Origin: an uncultured Collinsella sp.
GTDB taxonomy: Bacteria; Actinomycetota; Coriobacteriia; Coriobacteriales; Coriobacteriaceae
Length of the DNA stretch: 5,356 bases
Assembly: GCA_900545505.1 (NCBI GenBank)
Contig: UQZC01000113.1
Location: 1-5,356 of the forward strand
Reading direction: 5' to 3'
Below, piece after piece: positions 1 to 5,310 of this stretch. Position 1 is the stretch's first letter. Each line of letters begins with the position of its first letter. A program made the translations under genes and the position numbers. Below the pieces are notes generated by a model, which had not been told where the DNA came from, did not search any database, and saw nothing but the letters and a program-made list of their open reading frames with translations.

Positions 1-101
1 CCGCCATCGCAAGTAAATCGCTGCTGCAGCTCGAATTATTTCCGCTAAGAACTTCGAGGAGTGAGCAGGCTGCGAGCTGCATCTCCGCTACGTCAACTTG
101 G
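1..101. other. Left-edge intergenic sequence, no recognisable gene
   Basis: No convincing gene is visible. On the minus strand a frame is open from an ATG at 82-80 to the window edge (27 codons, starting MQLAACSLLEV), with only a weak purine-rich stretch before it. It does not resemble the start of NrdG, the activase usually found after nrdD, so it is not called as a gene. An 8-base inverted repeat pairs GCAGCTCG (26-33) with CGAGCTGC (73-80), and TCCGCTA occurs twice (41-47 and 84-90). Together with the large palindrome next to it, this suggests repeat-rich intergenic sequence. It may also be less reliable because it lies at the window edge. Confidence 0.5.
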
Positions 102-235
102 CCGCCCCGTAGCGAGGCCCCGGACCTTTGCTCGATATGAGTTCCGCACGAACAGGAGGCGCCAGTGGCGCCTCCGTCGTGAGCCAGGACTGTCCGAAAT
201 AGCGAGTAAAGGTCCGGGGCCTCGCTACGGGGCGG
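102..235. repeat. Large nested inverted repeat (33-bp arms, inner 9-bp hairpin) behind nrdD
   Basis: Positions 102-134 are the reverse complement of 203-235 except for one position (G130 against T207, a G-U pair in plus-strand RNA and an A-C mismatch in minus-strand RNA). The 68-base interior carries its own hairpin: GGAGGCGCC (155-163), a 3-base loop, and GGCGCCTCC (167-175). This is flanked by a 5-bp pair, CACGA (147-151) with TCGTG (177-181). The structure starts 13 bp past the nrdD stop codon. The arms are far longer than those of an ordinary intrinsic terminator and no T-run follows on either strand. It therefore resembles a REP/BIME- or MITE-like palindromic element more than a terminator, although it could still act as a 3' barrier for the nrdD mRNA. 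No target-site duplication was identified. Confidence 0.85.
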
Positions 236-248
236 TCTGGGATGGTTA

Positions 249-2471
249 TTAGAGATGCAGCACGCGGTCGCGGATCTCCTCGGTTCGGCCCTGGTTCCAG
301 AATTGGGTACCGATGTAGCCGCACGTACGACGGGCGACGTTCATCTTCTCCTGATCGCGGTTGCCGCAGTTGGGGCACTCCCACACCAGCTTGCCGTCAT
401 CCTCGACAATCTTGATCTCACCGTCGTAGCCGCACACCTGGCAGTAGTCGCTCTTGGTGTTGAGCTCGGCGTACATGATGTTGTCGTAGATGTACTGCAT
501 CACGCGAATGACAGCCTTGAGGTTGTCCTGCATGTTGGGAACCTCGACGTAGGAGATGGCACCGCCCGGCGAAAGCTGCTGGAACATGCCCTCAAACTTA
601 AGCTTATCGAAGGCGTCGATCTCCTCGGACACGTGGACGTGGTAGCTGTTGGTGATGTAGCCCTTGTCCGTCACGCCCGGGATGATGCCAAAACGACGCT
701 GCAGGCACTTGGCGAACTTGTAGGTCGTCGACTCAAGCGGGGTACCGTACAGCGAGAAGTCAATATCGCTTTCGGCCTTCCACTCGGCGCACTTGTCGTT
801 CATGCGCTGCATGACGGCCATGGCAAACGGCGTGCCCTCCTTCTCGGTGTGGCTGTGGCCCGTCATGTACTTGACGCACTCGTACAGGCCGGCATAACCC
901 AAACTAATGGTGGAGTATCCGCCCACGAGCAGCTTGTCGATCGTCTCACCCTTCTTCAGACGAGCGAGGGCGCCGTACTGCCACAGAATCGGTGCGGCGT
1001 CAGAAAGCGTACCCATCAGGCGCTCATGACGGCACAGCAGGGCACGGTGGCACAGCTCAAGGCGCTCGTCGAAGATCTTCCAGAACTTATCCATATCCTG
1101 GTGCGAGCTCAGCGCGACATCGGGCAGGTTGATGGTCACGACGCCCTGGTTAAAGCGACCATAGTACTTGGGCTTGTTCGGGTCGTAGTTCAGCGCGTTG
1201 GCAACGTTGTTAAAGCCGTTGCCCGAGCGGTCGGGCGTCAAGAAGCTGCGGCAGCCCATGCAGGTATAGCAGTCGCCGTTACCCGCGGTCTCGCCCTTCG
1301 ACAGCTTGAGCTCGCGCATCTTTTTCTCGGAGATGTAATCGGGCACCATACGCTTGGCAGTGCACTTGGCAGCCAGCTGGGTCAGGTAGAAGTACGGGGA
1401 ATCCTCGTGAACGTTATCGTCCTCGAGTACATAGATAAGCTTGGGGAATGCCGGGGTGATCCATACGCCGGCCTCGTTCTTAACGCCCTCGTAGCGCTGG
1501 CGAAGCGTCTCCTCCACGATCATGGCAAGGTCGTGCTTCTCCTGAGGCGTACGGGCCTCGTTCAGATACATAAAGACCGTCACGAACGGCGCCTGGCCAT
1601 TGGTGGTCATAAGGGTCACGACCTGATACTGAATCGTCTGGACGCCGCGACGGATCTCGTCACGCAGGCGATCCTCAACAACCTCGCGGACCTTTTCGGG
1701 AGATGCGGAAACGCCGAGCTCCTCGAGCTCGCGGGCGACCTCGCCGCGAATCTTTTGACGGCTCACTTCGACGAACGGGGCAAGATGGGTCAGCGAAATC
1801 GACTGGCCACCGTACTGGGAGGAAGCAACCTGGGCGATAATCTGCGTCGCGATGTTGCAGGCGGTCGAGAAGCTGTGCGGCTTCTCAATCAGCGTACCCG
1901 AGATAACAGTACCGTTCTGGAGCATATCCTCCAGGTTCACCAGGTCGCAGTTATGCATGTGCTGGGCAAAGTAGTCCGAATCATGGAAGTGAATCAGACC
2001 CTCATTGTGAGCATCCACAATCTCCTGGGGCAGCAGCACACGTTGGGTCAGGTCCTTGGAGATCTCGCCGGCCATGTAGTCACGCTGAACGGAATTGACG
2101 GTCGGGTTCTTGTTGGAGTTCTCCTGCTTGACCTCTTCGTTGTTGCACTCAATCAGCGACAGGATCTTGTCGTCGGTCGTGTTCTTCTGGCGCTTCAGGC
2201 TCTGAACATAGCGATAGATGATGTAATGGCGAGCGACCTCGTAGCAGTCGAGACGCATGATCTCGTCCTCGACCAGATCCTGAATCTCCTCGACCGACAC
2301 GGTGTGACCCGCGTTCTCGCATGCCTCGGCGACGTTTTGCGCCGCATAAACCACCTGGCGGTCGGTAAGACGAGAGCTCTCCTCGACCTCCAAGTTTGCG
2401 GCGCGGATGGCATTGACGATCTTATCGATGTCAAAGACAACCTCGGTGCCGCTGCGCTTGATGATCTTCAT
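249..2471 (-). CDS. nrdD: Anaerobic (class III) ribonucleoside-triphosphate reductase, large subunit
   Basis: This cytoplasmic, oxygen-sensitive glycyl-radical enzyme reduces ribonucleoside triphosphates to dNTPs. The 740 residues contain an N-terminal ATP cone for allosteric control (about 1-95), then the catalytic barrel. Visible key residues are Cys175 (MHNC), the radical cysteine Cys407 (CMGCRSF), a zinc site of Cys677, Cys680, Cys699 and Cys702, and the glycyl-radical motif RRTCGY with Gly718. Length and motifs match a complete, functional family member; the E. coli enzyme is slightly shorter. The start at 2471 was chosen because AAAGAGG lies 7 bases upstream; an in-frame ATG at 2501 has no such site. 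A Met (KMNV) just before the radical motif is reminiscent of formate-using NrdD, a weak inference. Activation requires NrdG, which is not visible downstream. An NrdR box and a long leader precede the gene. Confidence 0.97.
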   Translation of the reverse strand: MKIIKRSGTEVVFDIDKIVNAIRAANLEVEESSRLTDRQVVYAAQNVAEACENAGHTVSVEEIQDLVEDEIMRLDCYEVARHYIIYRYVQSLKRQKNTTDDKILSLIECNNEEVKQENSNKNPTVNSVQRDYMAGEISKDLTQRVLLPQEIVDAHNEGLIHFHDSDYFAQHMHNCDLVNLEDMLQNGTVISGTLIEKPHSFSTACNIATQIIAQVASSQYGGQSISLTHLAPFVEVSRQKIRGEVARELEELGVSASPEKVREVVEDRLRDEIRRGVQTIQYQVVTLMTTNGQAPFVTVFMYLNEARTPQEKHDLAMIVEETLRQRYEGVKNEAGVWITPAFPKLIYVLEDDNVHEDSPYFYLTQLAAKCTAKRMVPDYISEKKMRELKLSKGETAGNGDCYTCMGCRSFLTPDRSGNGFNNVANALNYDPNKPKYYGRFNQGVVTINLPDVALSSHQDMDKFWKIFDERLELCHRALLCRHERLMGTLSDAAPILWQYGALARLKKGETIDKLLVGGYSTISLGYAGLYECVKYMTGHSHTEKEGTPFAMAVMQRMNDKCAEWKAESDIDFSLYGTPLESTTYKFAKCLQRRFGIIPGVTDKGYITNSYHVHVSEEIDAFDKLKFEGMFQQLSPGGAISYVEVPNMQDNLKAVIRVMQYIYDNIMYAELNTKSDYCQVCGYDGEIKIVEDDGKLVWECPNCGNRDQEKMNVARRTCGYIGTQFWNQGRTEEIRDRVLHL

Positions 2472-2692
2472 CCTCTTGCCTCTTTCGCTTCGTAGCCTCA
2501 TCGCGCTTCAGAGCCAAACGATACCCGGCAGGGCTTGCCCCTGTCTTGCGGCGCCGTCGCGCAATCTGTGTTCTCGATAAACCATAAGCCTCCATGCGGA
2601 CATTCCCTGGAGCCGATCAAGCGGCTCAAGGACACGTTCAAAAGAGGCAGTTAAGGTCTTCGTTCTCTGTCCGCCATCTATCATACGACAAA
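2472..2692 (-). promoter_or_regulatory. Long nrdD 5' leader with possible ribosome-binding-site masking
   Basis: If transcription starts about 7 bases past the predicted -10, the leader is roughly 220 nt. In mRNA sense, UGCCUCUUUUG (2649-2639) can pair with CGAAAGAGGCA (2487-2477), which holds the nrdD Shine-Dalgarno sequence: 11 pairs, one of them G-U. A second UGCCUCUUU copy lies at 2698-2690, at the predicted start site. Other possible stems are GCGGACA (2674-2668) with UGUCCGC (2602-2596), GAGCCG (2627-2622) with CGGCUC (2615-2610), CAGGG (2543-2539) with CCCUG (2533-2529), and AUUGCGC (2565-2559) with GCGCGAU (2506-2500). The first of these encloses the anti-Shine-Dalgarno segment, so mutually exclusive folds are possible. 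No known riboswitch class was recognised; cobalamin-riboswitch hallmarks are absent. The regulatory role is inference. Confidence 0.45.
2474..2485 (-). promoter_or_regulatory. nrdD ribosome binding site
   Basis: Reading toward the gene, AAAGAGG (2485-2479) ends 7 bases before the ATG at 2471-2469. A second purine run, AAGAGG, directly abuts the ATG and is too close to serve well. This site fixes the start at 2471 rather than the in-frame ATG at 2501. It is also the target of the complementary leader segments at 2639-2649 and 2690-2698. Confidence 0.75.
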
Positions 2693-2698
2693 GAGGCA

Positions 2699-2728
2699 TC
2701 TATATCCTGTATTCTTTTTTTAGGTCAA
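2699..2728 (-). promoter_or_regulatory. Predicted nrdD promoter (sigma-A type)
   Basis: On the minus strand, -35 TTGACC (2728-2723) is followed after 18 bp by -10 TATAGA (2704-2699). The spacer is AT-rich and includes a run of seven A. The predicted start site is near 2692. The promoter abuts the NrdR box and is the best hexamer pair found upstream of nrdD, though the -10 matches the consensus at only four of six positions. Confidence 0.6.
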
Positions 2729-2744
2729 ACACAACATATAGTGT
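2729..2744. promoter_or_regulatory. NrdR box
   Basis: The 16-mer ACACAACATATAGTGT fits the NrdR operator consensus ACACwATATATwGTGT at nearly every position, and the outer arms extend to AAACAC and GTGTTT (2727-2746). NrdR is the ATP-cone repressor of ribonucleotide reductase genes and normally binds two boxes about three helical turns apart. A degenerate second candidate, GGCATCTATATCCTGT (2695-2710), overlaps the -10, 34 bp away. Lying next to the -35 of a ribonucleotide reductase gene makes chance occurrence unlikely. The strong box is well supported; the second is tentative. Confidence 0.85.
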
Positions 2745-3059
2745 TTCGGCAGGTCAAAGCAATTAGTCATTTTGCAGACGCATTAAAAATGAGGGGTTCT
2801 TGGCAAGTCGGTAAAACGCTACCAACACGGCTACCTGCACGGCAGTTATAAAACCCCCTTAGTCAAGCCGCTGACAAATCCTACCAAAACCAAGCCGCTC
2901 ACGCCAAAAGAATCCAAAAGATTATGCTTGACCAACATGTTGCGGTCACGATCGGCCAGGACGTATGCAATCTGCCGGCACCTCTACGGGATGCGAAGAC
3001 CATCGCGTACAGACCTTGGATCAATATTTGGTGGCTTATTTGGCGGCGTGCTTGGTGGC
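2745..3059. other. Intergenic region without a convincing gene
   Basis: This stretch lies between the nrdD control region and the terminator of the tRNA cluster. Short open frames on both strands overlap that terminator or the tRNA gene, lack ribosome binding sites, or have unconvincing composition. Visible structure includes a possible three-way fold at 2793-2857, the direct repeat CAAGCCGCT at 2864-2872 and 2891-2899 (27 bp apart), and a near-tandem pair of 12-mers at 2818-2841. There is also a 10-bp palindrome CAACATGTTG at 2933-2942 and a 12-bp-period triple repeat at 3027-3059. A second copy of AGGTCAAA (2751-2758) lies just beyond the NrdR box. Confidence 0.6.
3027..3059. repeat. Three copies of a 9-base motif at 12-bp spacing
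   Basis: TTTGGTGGC (3027-3035), TTTGGCGGC (3039-3047) and CTTGGTGGC (3051-3059) begin exactly 12 bp apart. The similar TTTGGTGG recurs at 3102-3109, where it covers the CCA end of tRNA-Val. On the minus strand the copies read like GCCACCAAA, resembling tRNA 3' ends. No other tRNA parts are visible around them, so a tRNA-remnant origin is only a possibility. Confidence 0.5.
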
Positions 3060-3095
3060 AAAATAAAACAGCCCAGAGGCGGAACCTCTGAGCTG
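3060..3095 (-). terminator. Intrinsic terminator of the tRNA cluster
   Basis: In minus-strand RNA, CAGCUCAGAGG (3095-3085) pairs with CCUCUGGGCUG (3079-3069) over 11 bp with one G-U, around a 5-base UUCCG loop. UUUUAUUUU (3068-3060) follows. It begins 8 bases past the CCA end of tRNA-Val, as expected for the end of the Gly-Val tRNA transcript. Confidence 0.93.
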
Positions 3096-3103
3096 CGAAC
3101 ATT

Positions 3104-3178
3104 TGGTGGGCGTTAGAAGATTTGAACTTCTGACCTCTTCCGTGTCAGGGAAGCGCTCTCCCCCTGAGCTAAACGCCC
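3104..3178 (-). tRNA. tRNA-Val (anticodon GAC)
   Basis: A complete 75-nt cloverleaf with encoded CCA. The acceptor stem is GGGCGUU with AACGCCC, the D stem GCUC/GAGC, the anticodon stem CUUCC/GGAAG with loop CUGACAC (anticodon GAC), and the T arm AGAAG-UUCAAAU-CUUCU. The discriminator base is A. It decodes GUC and GUU valine codons. It lies 3 nt behind tRNA-Gly and 8 nt before a terminator, so it is the last gene of a two-tRNA transcript. Confidence 0.97.
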
Positions 3179-3181
3179 AAA

Positions 3182-3257
3182 TGGAGCGGACAACGGGGCT
3201 CGAACCCGCGACCCCAACCTTGGCAAGGTTGTGCTCTACCAACTGAGCCATGTCCGC
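3182..3257 (-). tRNA. tRNA-Gly (anticodon GCC)
   Basis: A complete 76-nt cloverleaf with encoded CCA. The acceptor stem is GCGGACA with UGUCCGC, the D stem GCUC/GAGC, the anticodon stem CAACC/GGUUG with loop UUGCCAA (anticodon GCC), and the T arm GCGGG-UUCGAGC-CCCGU. The discriminator is U, usual for bacterial glycine tRNAs. It decodes GGC and GGU. It is the first gene after a strong promoter. Its last 29 bases are repeated exactly at 5311-5339. Confidence 0.97.
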
Positions 3258-3269
3258 TTACGAGGATTA

Positions 3270-3298
3270 ATTTTACGTGATGCCCGCATCCTATGCAA
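3270..3298 (-). promoter_or_regulatory. Promoter of the tRNA-Gly/tRNA-Val cluster
   Basis: On the minus strand, -35 TTGCAT (3298-3293) and -10 TAAAAT (3275-3270) are separated by 17 bp. The -10 ends 12 bases before the tRNA-Gly 5' end. Upstream lies a strongly AT-rich stretch (about 3299-3320) with runs of A and T forming a 7-bp inverted repeat, placed where an UP element would sit. This is the strongest promoter match in the window. Confidence 0.8.
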
Positions 3299-3398
3299 GA
3301 ACTTTTTTTGAAAAGTTTTGCAACGCCCTCGCGAACCTCGCGAAGACATCAGCCACCACGGAAGGCGCAGGCAAACGCAAACTCGCCGCAAGAGGCCC

Positions 3399-5132
3399 CT
3401 ACATATCACCGAGCATGATCCAGGCAGAGCTGTCCTGCGTGAGCCTGCCGTCTGCAAGCGGTGATGAGGTGAGCAGGACCCTGCCCGCCGGCAGCTCCAC
3501 GGGTGCTGCACCGAAGTTCGTCACACACGTCCAGCCGTTATCGCGGCGATAGGCGATGACGCCGCCCTCAGCGCCCTCGGCACCATCCGCAAGACCGGTG
3601 CGCCCGTCAAGATCGAGCCACGCAAGATCGTTGGCGCACCCGCGCAGCTTGCGCCGCAGCCAGAGGGCGTCACGATAGAGCGCAAGCATCGATGTCGGGT
3701 CCACTTCTTCCCTATCGGCAGCATAATCGGAAAACCATGCAGGCTGCGGCAGATGGGGCGCCGCATCGGCGTCTGCCGGCGAAAACCCAAACGATCCGCC
3801 ATGCGCGGGATCGTCCGCCGCCACCCACGGCAGGGGCACACGACAGCCGTCGCGCCCCTTCTCACGCTTCGGTCCGTGCGTATTGGTCGCAGTAGGGTCT
3901 TCGAGTGCAGCCCACGGGATATCAGCCACCTCAAAAAGGCCGAGCTCCTCACCCTGATACACGTATGCCGAGCCCGGAAGCGCCAGTTCAAGCAAAAGGG
4001 CCGCCCGCGCGCGGCGCTCGCCGAGTTCACGGTCCTCGTCATAAGACGACCCGTCGCGTAAGAGCCAGTCGAGCGCAATCTGGTGGTAGCGCGTCGCCTT
4101 GATTTGCGGCAGGGCATAGCGTGTCGCCACGCGCGGCACGTCGTGGTTGGAGAGTACCCAGGTCGAGGCGGAATCGGATTCGACGGCCGCCTTCAAGCCC
4201 TTCTCGATTGCAGTGTGCATGTCATCATAGGTCCAAGTGGCCTTGGCAAACTCAAAGTTGAATGTCTGGCCAAGCTCGCTGGGACGCGCGTAGAGATACT
4301 GGCGCTCGGGCAGCACCCACGCCTCGGCAACGGCACTGCGCGGCGGATTATAGCGGTCGAACACGCGGCGCCACTCGCGATAGATCTCGTGGACCTCATT
4401 GCGGTCCCACAGCGGATGGGTGCCGTCGTCAACCATGTCATCGCCCTCGGCGAGATGCCACCGGTCGAGGTCATCGCGGTCGAGATCCTTGGCGAGACCC
4501 TGCGCCACATCAATGCGAAAGCCGTCGACGCCTCGATCGCTCCAAAACGCCAGGACGTCGCAAAAGAGCGCGTGAACCTCAGGGCATGACCAGTCAAAGT
4601 CCGGCTGCTCGGGCGTAAACATGTGCAGATACCACTGACCGTCCGCAACACGCGTCCATGCGGGGCCGCCAAAGTTGGCATTCCAATTGGTGGGAGGCAG
4701 CTCGCCATGCTCGCCGCGACCATCGCGGAAGATATAACGGGCGCGCTCGGGCGATCCGGGGCCGGCGGCAAGAGCGGCTTTGAACCAGGGGTGCTGGCTG
4801 GATGAATGGTTGGGCACGATGTCGACGATGACCTTGATGCCGCGCGCGTGAGCCGCAGCGATCATGTCATCGAAGTCGTCAAGCGAGCCGAGACGTGGAT
4901 CGACATCGCAGTAGTCCGCCACATCATAGCCACCATCGACAAGAGGCGATGGGTAAAACGGGCTCAGCCAGATGGCCTCGATACCCAGCCGCTCAAGATA
5001 GTCCATCTTCTGGGTAATGCCCGCGATATCGCCCAGACCCGAACCAGTCGAATCCTTAAACGAGCGCGGGTAGATCTGATAGATCGCGGCGTCGGACATC
5101 CATGAGCGCGAAGAAGACTTTTCTGTAGCCAT
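3399..5132 (-). CDS. GH13 alpha-glucosidase (AglA-like, probably subfamily GH13_30)
   Basis: A 577-residue retaining alpha-glucosidase, probably releasing glucose from the non-reducing ends of short malto- or isomalto-oligosaccharides. No signal peptide is visible, so it should act in the cytoplasm on imported sugars. All GH13 regions are present: region I DIVPNH (about 104-109), region V QPDFDW (176-181), GFRID with nucleophile Asp208, AEAW with acid/base Glu270, and SNHD with stabiliser Asp331. A C-terminal beta domain follows. The loop with HPLWDRNEVHEIYREW and the later GRDGCRVPLPW resemble actinobacterial AglA. Val209 after the nucleophile occurs in enzymes acting on alpha-1,6 bonds but does not settle specificity. 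The start at 5132 has AAGGGAG 9 bases upstream; a longer in-frame version from 5273 would run into the upstream terminator. The loop DSTGSGLGD (27-35) lacks two usual metal-binding residues. No sugar transporter or regulator gene is in the window. Confidence 0.93.
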   Translation of the reverse strand: MATEKSSSRSWMSDAAIYQIYPRSFKDSTGSGLGDIAGITQKMDYLERLGIEAIWLSPFYPSPLVDGGYDVADYCDVDPRLGSLDDFDDMIAAAHARGIKVIVDIVPNHSSSQHPWFKAALAAGPGSPERARYIFRDGRGEHGELPPTNWNANFGGPAWTRVADGQWYLHMFTPEQPDFDWSCPEVHALFCDVLAFWSDRGVDGFRIDVAQGLAKDLDRDDLDRWHLAEGDDMVDDGTHPLWDRNEVHEIYREWRRVFDRYNPPRSAVAEAWVLPERQYLYARPSELGQTFNFEFAKATWTYDDMHTAIEKGLKAAVESDSASTWVLSNHDVPRVATRYALPQIKATRYHQIALDWLLRDGSSYDEDRELGERRARAALLLELALPGSAYVYQGEELGLFEVADIPWAALEDPTATNTHGPKREKGRDGCRVPLPWVAADDPAHGGSFGFSPADADAAPHLPQPAWFSDYAADREEVDPTSMLALYRDALWLRRKLRGCANDLAWLDLDGRTGLADGAEGAEGGVIAYRRDNGWTCVTNFGAAPVELPAGRVLLTSSPLADGRLTQDSSAWIMLGDM

Positions 5133-5133
5133 G

Positions 5134-5186
5134 GGGCGTATCTCCCTTGCAACGAGGTTATGCGAGATGCCCACGATGATACGCCC
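5134..5186. promoter_or_regulatory. 9-bp inverted repeat at the GH13 translation start
   Basis: GGGCGTATC (5134-5142) and GATACGCCC (5178-5186) are perfect inverted repeats separated by 35 bp. In mRNA sense the downstream arm lies between the Shine-Dalgarno sequence AAGGGAG and the ATG, ending one base before the start codon. If both arms are transcribed, the hairpin would hinder translation. If transcription starts inside it (a weak TATCAT lies at 5181-5176), it could instead be a DNA operator. No good -35/-10 pair was found for this gene, so the two cannot be separated. Confidence 0.4.
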
Positions 5187-5271
5187 AAAGTGGACATTCG
5201 CGGCAAACAACGCCACAGCCACGACCCAAAACGCTCGCTCCCTCTCGGATTCGAGCCCATGCGATGGATAC

Positions 5272-5302
5272 AAAAAAGCCCGGCTACCGTGGTAGCCAGG
5301 CT
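5272..5302 (-). terminator. Intrinsic terminator behind the right-edge tRNA
   Basis: In minus-strand RNA, AGCCUGGCUAC (5302-5292) pairs with GUAGCCGGGCU (5287-5277) over 11 bp with one G-U, around a 4-base loop, followed by UUUUUU. It lies about 8 bases past the CCA of the partial tRNA at 5311. It insulates the alpha-glucosidase gene from that tRNA's transcript, so the gene needs its own promoter within 5133-5271. Confidence 0.9.
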
Positions 5303-5310
5303 GTTGCGTT

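Noticed and set aside
255..2495. A 746-codon open frame antisense to nearly all of nrdD
   Set aside because: It is in codon register with nrdD. Such frames stay open when a biased gene avoids TTA, CTA and TCA codons. The translation is repetitive in Val, Leu, Ala and His and matches no family; nrdD carries all expected motifs.
2472..2501. In-frame upstream ATG extending nrdD by 10 residues
   Set aside because: No ribosome binding site precedes 2501, whereas AAAGAGG lies at proper spacing before 2471, where the usual ATP-cone start MKIIKRSG begins.
2508..2685. A 58-codon frame filling the nrdD leader (starts MIDGGQRTK)
   Set aside because: It has no ribosome binding site, its start lies only a few bases past the predicted transcription start, and it uses AGA, AGG, ATA and CGA freely, unlike nrdD. 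A short upstream frame cannot be excluded.
2472..2692. Adenosylcobalamin riboswitch in the nrdD leader
   Set aside because: Considered because it controls ribonucleotide reductase genes in some bacteria, but the conserved B12-box and core elements could not be found.
2928..3116. Small plus-strand frame encoding a Gly-rich tail (SIFGGLFGGVLGGK)
   Set aside because: It starts at TTG without a ribosome binding site and runs antisense through the tRNA terminator into tRNA-Val. The Gly-rich part is explained by the 12-bp repeats.
3299..3320. AT-rich inverted repeat as terminator of the alpha-glucosidase gene
   Set aside because: The stem is only A/T pairs around 7 bp and is not followed by a T-run on the minus strand. 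Its position just upstream of the tRNA -35 fits an UP-like element better.
5144..5168. LacI/MalR-type operator near TTGCAACGAGGTTATGC
   Set aside because: The half-sites match poorly as a palindrome, so no operator is called. The 9-bp inverted repeat around it is the stronger signal.
3399..5273. Longer alpha-glucosidase start adding 47 residues
   Set aside because: The extension runs into the terminator T-run, has no ribosome binding site, and the added residues do not resemble a GH13 N-terminus. The start at 5132 has a good site.
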